Shown here: positions 35,281-47,600 of the stretch, piece after piece
Layout: each line of letters begins with the position of its first letter
How positions within the stretch are numbered: position 1 is the first letter of the stretch
Origin: Epiperipatus broadwayi
Taxonomy: Eukaryota > Onychophora > Udeonychophora > Euonychophora > Peripatidae
Assembly: GCA_028023455.1 (NCBI GenBank)
Contig: JAQFVV010006341.1
Location: forward strand, 746,001 to 810,000
Length of the DNA stretch: 64,000 nt
Reading direction: 5' to 3'
The notes under the pieces: generated by a model
What the model was told of the DNA's origin: nothing
What the model saw: only the letters and a program-made list of their open reading frames with translations
Database searches by the model: none
Program-made: the position numbers and the translations under genes

Positions 35281-37800
35281 TCCTGAAGGTTTGTGATGAT
35301 GGTGTTCTAGTTGTATTATTATATTGGACCATTTCCATCATCTAATATGAGTATTGAATGTCTTAAGAAAATTTTTATTTTATTTAAATATTCCAAATAC
35401 ATTCAACTGTTAGTAATACCACATCAAGTTAGTATATGCACAATGTTTCGGGAGGTATTATTCTCCCCTCTTCTTCAGGTGTTGCTGACAAGACCAGTGA
35501 TAGTACTAGCATGGAATTCAAACCTGGCCTCTTGAGATTTTTGAGTATTGAATTTTAAGGTAATGCTCTAACCCAGCGTTTCCCAACCTTTTTTGGCTTG
35601 CGTACCACTTGGTAGTACATCACGCTAAATTGTACCACTTCGTAAAAATGATTGTATTTTGTGAAATTTATTGCGAGTGTGTTATTTTATTTGCATTATA
35701 AATATTATAGGGTGACCATGTATTCACATCACAATGAGACAAATTACATTGAAACACGCTTAAACGATTATAAACTCACTGAAAATATAAATTCACTGTA
35801 ACATATATATATATATGTGTGTGTTTGTTCAAAGTTTCATATTTATCTACTATTTTGTCATATTTCGTTTACTAATAAATGGTTTTAATAAAAACACAAA
35901 ATTATAAAAAAAACAATTAATATATTTTATCATAATCAAATATTTTTATAAAATAAATTTAATGAGATCCTTGTGCTTGTTTCGAAAAACATAATTTTTT
36001 GAAATTTGGTTCAAAAGATGTGAGGTATACCCTTAAGTCTACAGCTGCATTCAATTTGTTTCAATATTTTTTTTTTTTTAAATATATGAAGAAAAAGCTC
36101 TTTCTCTACTAATTTCATACTAGTAAATGGTAATAATAATTTAAGAGCTTTCTCAGAAAGTTGTTCATAATCTTTAATGTTTAGCCAAAATTAATTAGAT
36201 TGTGTCGATAATTCTATTAAATTTTCTTTCTCTTTTATTGATAATGATGTAGCTTTTTCTAAATGTTCTTCATAGAAGGGGTTTGAAATCCACTTATCAT
36301 TTGTGTTTTCGGGTTTTGCAAAATATTCCATTAAAGACAATTTTAATCCTGTTAAATGTGCTATTATATTTTCTCGTATATCTGGAGACAGACTAACCTT
36401 ATTTTCAAACAAAAAAATATGTAGAGTTTTGAATACTTTCGGTTGATTGTTTTCAATACACTGCTTCCAAAAATCTAATTTCTTAATCATATTTTCAATT
36501 TTATCATTAACATTAAAGATCGTTATCGAGTTGTTCTGAGGTGTCAAATTTAAGTTATTTATTTGCAAAAAAATATCAGTTAAATATGCAATCACCTGAA
36601 TGAAGCCAACCAAAATCATACAATTTCGAAGAAAGATCAAAAGAATTGTCTTCAAAAAAAAAACTGTCCTTCTTGTCTAAATTCGAATAAGCGGGTTATA
36701 TGGGGATCAATGAATTTTAATAAACAAAGACGATACAATCACAAACAATAACCTGTCACTTGTAAGCCGCGCGGGGAAGTGAACAAGAGTGCAGCACCAT
36801 GACAACAGTGGCGGCAATATCTCAAGTTACTAATGGCTAACGGCTAAATTTAAAAATGCACTCCAAAAAAAACGATATCGATTGCTGGATTTTCGATCAT
36901 CGACTGTACATATTAACAACTTTACTGTATAATATTATTAATTAAAATAATTTTTATGAATTATAGGAAAAAACGTTTCTATGATATTTTTATGATTTGA
37001 TTTTTTTTTATGTCTGCCATTATTGATTATTTTTCGCGTACCACCAACCAGCAACTCGCTCTAACCAACTGAACCATCCTGCCAAAGGCAAAACTCTGTA
37101 GTAAACTTCATATACTTATCTATGAGGTTCCTCCTGATTTTTCCACTTTTTCCTAAGAGCAAAGTTGATTAGTGATTTCCATACAATATGTGTAGTCACA
37201 CTAGGTCGGCTTATGGGATTTTTTGCCATGGTCATGTGAGGAGCTTCTTTAAATTTTCTTCTTTGAACTGTTTTTTCTCTATCCAATATTTTTGTATTTT
37301 CCCAATTGGACATATGTGCATTGGCACATACATGGTCGGCTACCTCAAACACATCTGTTTTCTCTCTTTTAATTATCAGTTTTGATTCTCGCAAGCACTT
37401 TTCAATGGGATGACTGGCCTCACCATTATATGTTCTTCCACATTCACATGGTATTTTATAGTTACAGTTTTTTATTTTTGGCATTTCAAGTGTTTAGGCT
37501 TTGTAGATGTTAGAATTCACCGTAGCGTAGTATGGCTCTGGAGAGCTGTTCTAATGTTATACTGATTGCAGATTTTCCTTAATTTGCCTGCTATTTTTGG
37601 AATGTATGAATACACTACAGTACCAATAATTGTCTTTTCTCTTGATGGTTCTTTTTGTTGTAAGCTGATGGATAACCATTTTTCATAAGAGTTTGTTCTA
37701 TTGAACTTTTATTTTTCTAAATCGCTAGTTTCTGAACAAACTTCTTTTGCTCCCATAGTGATAGTATAACTTCATGTACAAAAAATATTTAAACACCCAA
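35281..37800 (-). mobile_element. Penelope-like element family B, minus copy, split by a hAT element
   Basis: The minus strand encodes the C-terminal GIY-YIG endonuclease: IPCECGRTYNGEASHPIEKC then LIIKREKTDVFEVADHVC (frame 37484-37116), matching the Cys pair plus YIG block and the conserved His of Penelope endonucleases. After the stop comes a tRNA-like segment, now cut by the hAT at 35574-37058. It is followed by a CTGAAGA / hairpin / GAAAC module (35495-35445) and the 3' tail (TCATCACAAACCTTCAGGA at 35299-35281). The reverse transcriptase part is missing. It meets a plus-strand copy head-to-head near 37800. Confidence 0.8.
35574..37058 (-). mobile_element. hAT transposon remnant with 8-bp target duplication
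   Basis: The element starts CAGCGTTTCCCAACC and ends ACCACCAACCAGCAACTCG. Both flanks are CTCTAACC (35566-35573 and 37059-37066), the 8-bp duplication of hAT. The minus-strand frame 36655-36191 encodes the C-terminal part of a ZBED5/FAM200-like transposase: YLTDIFLQINNLNLTPQNNS, KIENMIKKLDFWKQCIEN, LKLSLMEYFAKPEN, WISNPF. N-terminal BED finger and catalytic parts are missing, so it is a deleted non-autonomous copy. It landed inside the tRNA-like module of a Penelope element and is therefore younger than it. Confidence 0.85.
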
Positions 37801-38530
37801 AAAAAAAAAAAAACAGCCATACCACACTAACTTCATGTAACATCTATAAAGCCTAAACATGAAATGCTGAAAAAAAAAAAACTGCATCTATGAAATATCA
37901 TGTAAATGTGGAAGAACATATAATGGTGAGACCAGTTGTCTCATTGAAAAGTACATGCAAGAATACAAACTGATGATTAAAAGAGAGAAAACAGATGTGT
38001 CTAAGTTAGCAGACCATGTATGTACCAATGAACATACGTTCAATTGGGAAAATACAAAAGTATTGAATAGAGTAAAAAAGGTACAAAGAAGAAAATTTAA
38101 AGAAGCTGCTCACATGACAATGGCAAAAAATCCCATAAGCCAAAACTAGTGTGACTATACATAATGTATGGAAACCACTAATCAACTTTGCACTTAGGAA
38201 AAAGTGGAGGAACCTCATAGATAAGTATATGAAATTACTAGAATGTTGCCTTTGGCAGGATGACTCAGTTGGTTAGAGCATTATCTTAAATTTCAGTACT
38301 CAAGAATCTAAGAGTCCATGTTCGAATCCCATGCTAGTACTGTCACTGGACAGGTCAGCAACATCTGAAGAGGGGAGAACAATATCTCTTGAAACGTTGT
38401 GCATATACTAACCTGTTTGATGTGCTATTACTAACAGTTGAATGTATTTGGAATATTTAAATAAAGTTAAATTTTTCTATAGACATTCAATACACATATC
38501 AGATTATGAAAATAGTCCAATATAAAAATA
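37801..38530 (+). mobile_element. Penelope-like element family B, plus copy
   Basis: Plus-strand counterpart of the neighbouring copy. It carries ISCKCGRTYNGETSCLIEKY (about 37896-37954), LMIKREKTDVSKLADHVC (37970-38023), then the stop, a tRNA-like module at 38262-38340, and CTGAAGA (38365-38371) with hairpin and GAAAC (38391-38395). The tail ends about 38530. Only the GIY-YIG part of the protein is present. It lies 5' end to 5' end with the minus copy. Confidence 0.8.
38262..38345 (+). other. tRNA-like module in the 3' region of Penelope family B
   Basis: A box-A-like GACTCAGTTGGTTAGAGC (38271-38288) and a box-B-like GTTCGAATCCC (38321-38331) stand at tRNA spacing, with T-arm-like CATG/CATG flanks around box B. 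The same module occurs at 57595-57675 and, split by the hAT, in the copy at 35281-37800. It is a tRNA-derived internal promoter of SINE type. It is not a functional tRNA gene, because the anticodon and acceptor stems do not form. Confidence 0.6.
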
Positions 38531-41500
38531 CAAAAGTTACTAATTGTTGTCACAAAGATACATAACGAAAAAAATTATATAAAATAACTTAATGCAATTT
38601 TCTTTATATTCCACATTTATACCTACACAGAAAAGTAATATAGTATTTACTATATAAAACCAGATAAAAATAAAAAATCTTTCATTAAGTGAGGAGAAAC
38701 AATGTGGATCAATTAAAATACTGAATAAATGTTTGTAATGTATATACAGTACTCTCTTTGACAATGACATATTACCCATTCCTTGGATTTATTTTCATTG
38801 TAATAGTAATTCAAAAGTATAGTTTAAAACAGTTACCAATAATAATGGTATGTATTGTATCATCTGAAAGGGTATTTGAGGTAGCATGGATGTTAAAACG
38901 ATTACAATGATGTTTTCTGCAGTTTTTTGTTACATTCCTAACTAATTACAGGATTTAGGTAAATCATAACCTTGTCTCTGATCTTCGATTTCCTCATATA
39001 TACTCTCATTACATTTTAATTTGCCTCAGATCCCCCCCCCCCAGTTTGTCTTATGAATTGGCCTATAAAGAATCTACTAATGTAATGTACAATTTTTAAG
39101 ATTATTAAATGCATATTAATTTTATAACCAATTATTCTCAATTTTGTAATTTAAGAGCAATTTCATAAATTATTATAGCATATAAAAGCAAATGAAATGA
39201 TGAAACATTTAATTATATTATTCAACTTTGTACATCCAAGAGTAGATGCAATGGGCTACAGCTTCTCCTTTATCAGTCAGGAATCTCTCAGCCACTACGC
39301 CCAAAGAAACCTTATCTTTTCACCCTACTCTAAAGCTATCTAGTATAAATTTGAGTAATCAATATACATTAAATGGTACAGTGCATAAAACTAAAGGTCT
39401 CTAAAATATATCCAAAAATCATCTGTTACACTAGTATGCTTTTTATTTTTTATTTTAAAATTCAGACTATTAACTCAAGTAATATAAAGGGATAAAAGAT
39501 GATTGCTAGATGCCTTAGCTAATGTTTTAAATCCTAAACATTGCTGACTATAAGAAAATGACTGGAAATGAAAACATTATTAGTATAACAACATTTAAGT
39601 TCCATTATTTATTAAAGCCTACAAGAGATGGCTCTAAAATAAGATGGATTGGCTCTTGGTAGTATAAGATTTAGGCAATATATAAAATAATTTAATAATA
39701 GATATAATAGCATTTTAAAAATATTTTTTTCAAAAAAAGCTATAAAGATACAAGTTACACAAGAGGCATTTAAAGTTGTTTCATTTAAAACTAAATACAC
39801 ACTTAAAATTGAGTGTTTTTATGCATGTAATATGATTTAAGAATTAAAAAAATCATATTTCAATTAAATTATTTATTTTTTTGCAGGTTTTAATAAGAAT
39901 AAACAATTTGTTTTGTACATTTAATTTTGTTATGATAATGGCCAATGTGTATTGTTTAAATTACAACTATAAAAAAGATATGTTGGTCAATCAGCTATTT
40001 TTGAAAATTTGGATATAATAAAATACAATATTGTATTGGCATGGTACATAGAACAGGATATTGATGTTGGGTTTTATGTTAGTATATATGACACTGTCAT
40101 GTAATATTTCTGTTGCTATTAATTTCATACATCATAAAAAATATTTTTCAAACATTATGTAAAATTTTTATATTTGAGTTAATACTGGAATTCTTGCAAA
40201 AACTTTTATATCTAAATAAAAATAATACATATAACACTATTAATGAGATGAGATAAAGAATAATGATTAGAGAATAATTTATGAAATATTTGAAGAAAAG
40301 ATTATAATTTTGCAAAAATTATAAAAGAATAGTATAGCCCATATAGTTGCCAATTATATTTGAAATTAGTTTCCATAAAATTTCTGTAGAAAATTAATAA
40401 CTTAGTTATAAAATTCCATCAGAGAAAATATTGAAACAGAATATATCCTAAAATCAAAAATAGTTTGTCTTAAATAAATAAAAATGAATAATTATAACTA
40501 TAAAAATGAATATTTAAACTGCAAGATGAAATCTTTTTAGTTTCTCCTAGTATATAAACACCTTGTAAAGGAAAGAAAGAAGCATATGATATGCCATGAA
40601 TGGGAGCCAAATTGTAGCAATCGGAAAAAACTATCCATCCCAATTTGCAAATATTTCTAAATGAAGAGGACCATGCAAATCAAAACGCATACTCACTTCA
40701 TATTCATGCTATCTCTATCTGGTTACATCAACTTTACAGTCAGCAAACTAGTACTACAAGTTATGAGACAAATATGGGATGTTATGTTGATGATAATAAA
40801 GAGATTATGATGAACTAATGCATCATTATCAGGTAAGCATTAGATTCAAAATAAAATAAATGCATAAATGAATTGAATCTAGAGGACTACCGTGGCAATT
40901 GATAACAAAATTCATTTTTATTGCAAAACATATATGAATAAAATACAATACAAAATAAAATTAACAATAAAACAAATTAAGTACTGAAGTGTACATTCTA
41001 CATTCATTTTTTTTTTTTTACCTATCCTAAAATTGAGTATCCAGTTTTTTTTCTTCGAATTGAACTCAAAAATAAATAGATATATAAATATGTTGAAAAT
41101 TATTTAAAAGGGTTAGAAATAAATCTATAAGCCCAACACTAGACCACATATACACATGTAAAATAAAGTGTAGATATTTGCAAAAGAATATTGTACATTA
41201 TTTTTGACTACGTATACCAATTATTGTTATTCTGTGTGATTGCTTAACAACTATAATTTATGTTCATTTGTTAAATGTTTCAATTATAAATCTAAGCAGA
41301 ACTTTTATCTCAAATTAATGTTAATATAAAAGATAATCACAGAGATGAATATTCTATAAAATATTTACTCTCTTTAAATTGAAAGCATCTTTATATTATC
41401 AAGAACACATCTATTCCTACATCTTGCTTTTATATAAAATATTTCATTTATATCTATTTTCTACTTAACATAAAATATCGCTATATTCATTAACTATATC

Positions 41501-42686
41501 AAATCGTAAACAGATAATATTGTAATAACGTGAAACCTAAAACTTTCAACAGATACGCCTTAACATGCTTACGTGACAGCCAACAAGATGGAATAATGAC
41601 ATCACATGGACCTCTCAATTCTCAAACACAAGTCACTTAAAGTATCATCATCATTATATGCAAAATACTCCTTTCTTTACGCTCACACAGCATATATGAT
41701 AATACATTTGCTTAACACACATAAAAGCAGAGGTCTTGACCTCTAATGCAAATTAATACCTAATTGTAAAGAAATAATAAACAAAATCTATTTACAGATG
41801 TATATAAAATAAAAATACCTGTTCAATTTCACAAATAAAGTCTATTTTATGTAGTACAAAAAATTATATTTATAAGTGTATATTTATTTTAGACTTATTT
41901 TAAAAGACTATAAATAATATCTAATTATAAAATTATGAACGTGAATATTTTTTTTTAAAAAATTTTTTTTTTGAAATCTTCTAGATATTCGAATATGTGT
42001 GTATAGACAATCAATGAAAACATTTTCCCATCAATATTTTTTTTTAAAGGTTAATAACTATTAAACAAAATATATTATTTCTAAAAGACTAAGTTTACTT
42101 TGAAATAAAACAAATAATAATAGTAATAATAATAATGATAAAACAATATTACTATTTGAATCATTTAGTTTGTTGTAAAGTGTACTATTAAAAAAAAATA
42201 TCTTAATCTGTTTTATGAATTATGATGGGGTTTTTTTTCTTTGGGCCAATTTATGATCTGATCTGATAGTTATTGTGTGATTACTCCTATAATATATTGA
42301 TTATATTTGGATTAGTGTTTCCAAATATTTCATGCTCATCATTAAATGAAGTAAAAGATAAGAGAAAGGCATAAACTTGAGCTAATCCATTATTTCATAA
42401 TCCAGATCCTTGGAAGCCTGGCCGACGAGAGAAATAAATACCTCCCTTTTATTTTTGAAGAGAATTTCATTTTTGCTTACAAGTTCCAAAATAAATAAAT
42501 AGTTCCTTATGTTATTATATATTCTGGATACATACTTTTCTGTTATCAATCAGTTGGAGAACTTCGATTGCCTAATTTCGCTTTCTTGTCTCATAACTAT
42601 TATATTCAAGAATTTATTTTATATTCCAACATTAGAAGTATATTCTTATTTTTCTCATTTACTTTCTCTGCATTTCTTCATATATG
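38531..42686. other. TRAIP intron 1, 4 kb of AT-rich DNA without a recognised gene
   Basis: Two dispersed repeat fragments are visible: 39275-39345 (GGAATCTCTCAGCC, shared with 10195 and 34655) and 39430-39545 (shared with 2520 and 34920). A poly-C run is at 39033-39043. The remaining open frames are short, with no domain features. Confidence 0.5.
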
Positions 42687-42898
42687 TATATATATTGTTT
42701 ACAATAACTCCTCTCATATACACTTTAATGCAAAAAATTTTAAATATATTTTCCTGACAATTTCGACAGTCTTGCAGTCTTCATCAGAGCATTCTTAACT
42801 TTCTCTGCCTTTAAAAAAAAAAAAAGAAAGACATATAGTTAAATTTTTTTTGCATTAAAATGTATATAAGGGGAGTTATTGTAAACAATATATATATT
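42687..42898. repeat. Foldback element with a CTGATGA...GAAA motif in its loop
   Basis: Arms 42687-42742 and 42843-42898 are reverse complements (TATTGTTTACAATAACTCC against GGAGTTATTGTAAACAATA). Between them the minus strand reads CTGATGA (42787-42781), a 16-base spacer and GAAA (42764-42761), the two invariant boxes of a hammerhead. The surrounding stems I and III are not convincing, so the loop motif may be decayed or coincidental. Confidence 0.6.
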
Positions 42899-43959
42899 CC
42901 CATGTTCAACAGCATTCTATTAATTAAAACCAATTATAATTAATAAACAAAAATAAAAATAAAATTTTACACATTTTTTTTTCTTCTTAAAATAATAATA
43001 ATTAATTAGAATAACATCATCAATAATATTACTGTATTTTTTTACAATAAAATAAAGAGATCAGTTGGTGTGTGGAGGTGTTTACTTCCATTTATTCCAC
43101 ACATATACATAGATAACTATTCTCACATCTTTTATCACCAGCTTAAATAATCATAACTAAGATAAAATTATACTTTATATTTTGCCATGTAATGACAATT
43201 ATTTCAAGCAAAACTAACTAAATAGTAAAACATTTATTGTTATTATTATATTAGTTTTCTCCTCTAACAAATTATCACCTTAAACTAACTGCCACAATAT
43301 ACATATTTCAAAAATGGGTGAAGAGTAATCAAATTATCTTGGAATTAAAACTTTTTAATAGTTTAAAAATGAATAATGCAGGTACAACATTATTGAACTG
43401 GTCTTCATGTTAATCTCTCACATACCGTATTAAAAAGTAGTAATAATTCAAAAGTTCACTTTTTATCCCCCTCCACCTTTTTATAAATGTCCCGTATCTT
43501 TAGAGCATTCAATTATGACTAGAAAATCAAAAAAATATTTTGTAAATAATAGCTATTTCTTATAATATATATTGAATACACATTTTCAATATGCTTAATA
43601 TATTATACTTAACTTTTAATTTTTTTCATGATCAAAAAATAAAAAATAAAAATTTACCCATTGTAAAAACTTCATGTCAGTTTATTTAGATCAGCTCTCC
43701 TTTCCTAATTGTATTTAAAAGAATTAGCATTTAAACTCTCAGTTGATATTTTTTATACATAAAAAAAAAAAAATATAAATTAAATATAAAATAGTTGAAC
43801 AATTTTTTTTTTTCAAAATAAAATAGAATAGAAATATGATGCTAATATCAATTAAGCATATGGTATTTATTTATTTACAGTTTTAAAAAAAAAAATTGAT
43901 TCACACTAACTTTATTTACAGTACTAATATTTATTTATTTTTTTAATATGTGTATTTAA
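42899..43959. other. TRAIP intron 1, nothing recognised
   Basis: Very AT-rich with many A and T tracts and no coding signal. Confidence 0.5.
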
Positions 43960-45384
43960 AATGTTTTAAGACCCATAAAGATGGTTCCTTTAAGATTTAT
44001 TTTTGATTTTACAGGTAGTGTTGTAGAGGGTATTTCTAGATTCTTGAATAATTTTTTAAAACAATTTGTTGATTTTGGTCATTATACAGTTTCTTCTTCT
44101 TTTGAGGCTTTTGATAAGATTAATAATTTTAAAATAGAAAGAAATTGGGTATTTGGCAGTTTAGAAATTGAAAATATGCATCAGTCTGTTAATAGGTTAA
44201 GCAGTATTGATGTTTTTATGTCTGTGTTGGTTAAGCAAGGTTCTTTATCAAAAAATAAAATTAAAGTGATTACTTTAAAGATTTGCTTTTATTATTGGAA
44301 GATTCTATGTATTTTACTTATAAAGTTAATTTTTATAAAATTAAGGAAGGGTGGATAATAGGTTATATTATTTCTCCTTTAGTATGTTCAGTTTATATTA
44401 ATTATATGGAGGAGGAAGTTATTATTAAAAATAATTGTTTATATGTAAAGTTATTTGTCAAATATGTTGATGATTGTTTATTTGTAGTTGAGAATGATAA
44501 ATTGAAGGAATTTGTAAATGACTTTAATTGTTTTGATCCGTCTATAAGATATGTGTTAGAAGGAGGGGTGTTAGATTTTGGTAAGTTAAAATTTTTAGAT
44601 CTTTTGGTGATTAGAAATGTAGAGACTAATTGTTTGCTATGCAGTCATTTTGTTAAAAGTAGAGAATTAAGATCTATAATTAAACCTGATACCTATCAGT
44701 CTGTATCTCAGAAAGTAGCTGCTTTAAGGAATTATTGTCATAGGAATAATAAATTAAATAATTCTAGTGGGGTAGCTTTGTTTCAGAAATGTCAATTTTA
44801 TAAGGATTACTTGAGGGTTGGTTACTCTGATAAATTTGTTAAAAGTATTTTATTTAATAGTAATATTTGTAGGGATGTAAAGGATAGAACAAAATACGAT
44901 TTTATTTCTTTGCCATTTAAATTGTCTTCTTATAAAATTGTATGTAGGAATAGTAAATTGTTGGGAAATAAGAAAATTGCTTGGAAAAGGGGTGTTACAT
45001 TGAATAATTTATTAAATAATACAAAGGAAATTTTTGATAGAAGACTATTCCTGGTGTAGTATATTTTATCTCTTGTTTTGTTTTTTGTAAGGTCTATATA
45101 GGTCAGAGTAGTTTGAGTTTAAATGAAAAAATAAAGGTTCATAAAAGTAGAGTTAAAAATAGATATCTTAGTTCTGCTTTGTATGTCCATAAAGAAGATA
45201 CAGGCCACACTATTAATTTTGATGAAGCTAAGGTTGTCTTCCTTGAGAGAAATAAAATCAAACGAAGAATTAAAGAATCTTTATTATTGAAAATATATTA
45301 TTCTAAAGCAATTCACTAATTTATGAGTTATTTTAATATTAAGGGTGGATGGAAAGTGAATGGATTTGTGGGCAATGTTTAGTA
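43960..45384 (+). mobile_element. Penelope-like element family A, longest copy (RT and GIY-YIG)
   Basis: The plus strand carries a broken Penelope reverse transcriptase in two overlapping frames (43981-44358 and 44283-45059). It includes IISPLVCSVYINYMEEE (about 44367-44417), the catalytic LFVKYVDDCLFVV (44450-44490), then KFLDLLVIRN. The C-terminal GIY-YIG endonuclease begins in a shifted frame, VVYFISC and KVYIGQ (45056-45105), and continues in 45113-45319. The N-terminal RT part is absent and at least two frameshifts are present, so it is inactive. Its 3' tail is interrupted by the LINE at 45391-47459 and resumes at 47466. Confidence 0.8.
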
Positions 45385-45390
45385 TTATAT

Positions 45391-47459
45391 TTTTTATTTA
45401 AAGTAATATTCTTTATTAAAACCAAAAATATTTACATAATTACAAAGATTTATTAAGTTCCTTTAACAACATTTCTTCAACTACTGTCATAAAACTCTGG
45501 GTATTTTCCTCAGTGATTTACATGTTGTCTTTCTTTACTTTATTAATACATTCTTAGGCTGGAAATGATGTTTACCTACCATATTTCACATGTGGATAGA
45601 GCAGATCCTCCCCACACCAATTCTACAGTATTATTTGGCCAATATTTTAAACATAGGTTAAAGTAATCACTCCAATCCCTCTCCAGCTTTCTCAGCCAGT
45701 TGAATTTTTTATTGTCAAATACCAAAGAACCTCTAATTAGCCATATTGTTTTTAATGCATGGATTATAACCATTGCATTATACGGATTAAACCTAATCAC
45801 ATATTTTTTTATCAGATCCTTTAGGTCTATTATTGGCATATGAAAGACTTGTGATCTCATATCCCTGAATGCCTGGCATTCCTCAAGCAAGTGCGTAAAT
45901 GTTTCTTTTCTCTTCTTACAAAACATACACATGTCATCCAACCCCATCCCCAGCCTTTTATTAAGGTAGGAGGTGGTCGGCAGGATTCCATTAATCAGCT
46001 TAAAAATAAACTTCATGGATGATTGAGGCGTATATATCGAATGGAATTTTTTAAGAACACTTTTCAGTGAACAGCCCAACCACATATTCTCATTTTGAAA
46101 ATCTCCTTTTGTTAAATCTTTATATTTTATTCCATCTAGACTTTGGACATTTAGATCATCTTGTAAATCTTTGTATGTTATAAACATGTCCGCAAGATGG
46201 ATCTTCTCTCAGCTCCCATTTCATTGTAAATTCTTATATCTCCTATTGGAGGACTAAAGGACTGATCCTTCATTACATTCAAATATGCCCTGGCAGTAAT
46301 AAAGTTAACATAAACTTTTGGATCGATTAAATTAAGCCCACCTTTATCTATTGGTTGCTGGAGTACAGAGGTCGAGAGGAGGCTAGATTTCTTCCCCCAT
46401 ATGAACTTCTTTGCCATCTGTATAATCTTTTGGATAGTTTTGTTATAAAGCTTCAACCAAGGTCCATAATAACTAAGCACTCCTATTGTAATTGCATTGA
46501 AAATCTTGGTTCTAGTCACTTCATAGAGTTTAAAATATGAAAAACTATTAATTCTATCTTCTATTTTTTTTGTTACGAATTGATTTAACTGATGATTCAT
46601 TTTAGTTTTGGTTAAGTAAAGAGGGAGGCCAAGAAAAGACTTAGGCTGAGCTAAAAATTCACTTGGTATTCTTTTTCCTGTTGCCACTTGCCAAGCTGCT
46701 GACTAACTGTACTACTGATCCTGTAGCCTGTTGGAATTTTCTAACCTTATTTATATCAATATTATAGCTGTTTTCAACAATTATTATTATGTCATCTATA
46801 AAGGCCGTTACTTTTATTGAAACTCCCAAATGGGGCAGGTAGATTCCGTTACTTATTTTTTCTATTTCCTTTACCATAGGGTCCACATAAATAGAAAATA
46901 AGTGCTGCCAACGGAGAACCCTGTGGGATACTTTTACTAGGGATAAAGAACTCCGACCTCCTCATAAAGTTTTTATAAGAAATTTTATTAGTAGTAATAT
47001 AATTAATTATTGCATTTATGAAATATTGATCATCTTTTATCAGCCCATTTAGGGCATTAAATAGATAAGCCCAGTCAACCAAGTCAAATGCAGATTTAAA
47101 GTCAATTTTCAATGCAAAGTACTGAGTCAGATTCAAGGCCTTGGCATACTTGATAGCTTCTTGTATTTTAAGGCCTGCATTTATCGCTCTCTTACCTTTC
47201 ACAGCATGATGCGCTGTTGAAATTTTATCACTGACACTTTTAAACAATTTTCTTTGTAGGATTCTAGCCAGTATTTTAGAATCTATATCCTCAATCGATA
47301 TATTTCTTAGATCTTCAAATTTAAGTATTAATGTATTCCTTTCTTTTTTAACACTAAAGATTACTCTTTTATTTATGCTGGGCCATTCAAATCTTTGCGA
47401 GCACATCTGATTAAAATATTTTAACATAGGCCCTATCATAAGATAAGTGATTTGCTGGG
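45391..47459 (-). mobile_element. 5'-truncated L1/Tx1-like LINE inserted in Penelope A
   Basis: The minus strand keeps long open pieces (47439-46849, 46886-46659, 46687-46178, 46187-45576) of one reverse transcriptase: SKILARILQRKLFKS, DFKSAFDLVDW (motif A), IPQGSPLAALIF (motif B), TAFIDDIIIIVE (motif C), KFIWGKK, GGLNLIDPKVY, and a zinc knuckle CMFCKKRKETFTHLLEEC. This layout fits the L1/Tx1 group. The endonuclease and the first RT blocks are missing, as in typical 5' truncation. Flanks both read TTATAT (45385-45390, 47460-47465), a possible short target duplication. Few frameshifts make it the best-preserved LINE in the window. Confidence 0.8.
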
Positions 47460-47465
47460 TTATAT

Positions 47466-47600
47466 ATATTGTGTAGTTTTTGTAGTTCTTTACACTTGAG
47501 AAGTCTGCTTGTAGCAGTGAAACCTTTGGTTGTGTTTTAATATTATTTTTTTGCTGATCTGGTTGAATTTTGGACTTGGGGTAATTTTAATTAAAATGTT
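47466..47600 (+). mobile_element. Penelope A 3' tail, resumed after the LINE
   Basis: The sequence matches the tails of the copies at 2995 and 4435 (AGTTCTTTACACTTGAGAAG, GTTGTGTTTTA). It contains ACAC / TTGAGAAG / hairpin CTGC-GCAG / GAAACC-TTT-GGTT / GTGT at 47491-47537. The ACAC and GTGT ends can pair as stem I and ACC/GGT as stem III, a hammerhead-like layout with two substitutions in the CTGANGA box. Confidence 0.7.

Noticed and set aside
38262-38345. A functional tRNA gene
   Set aside because: Box A and B motifs are present, but acceptor and anticodon stems do not form, and copies recur within Penelope tails.
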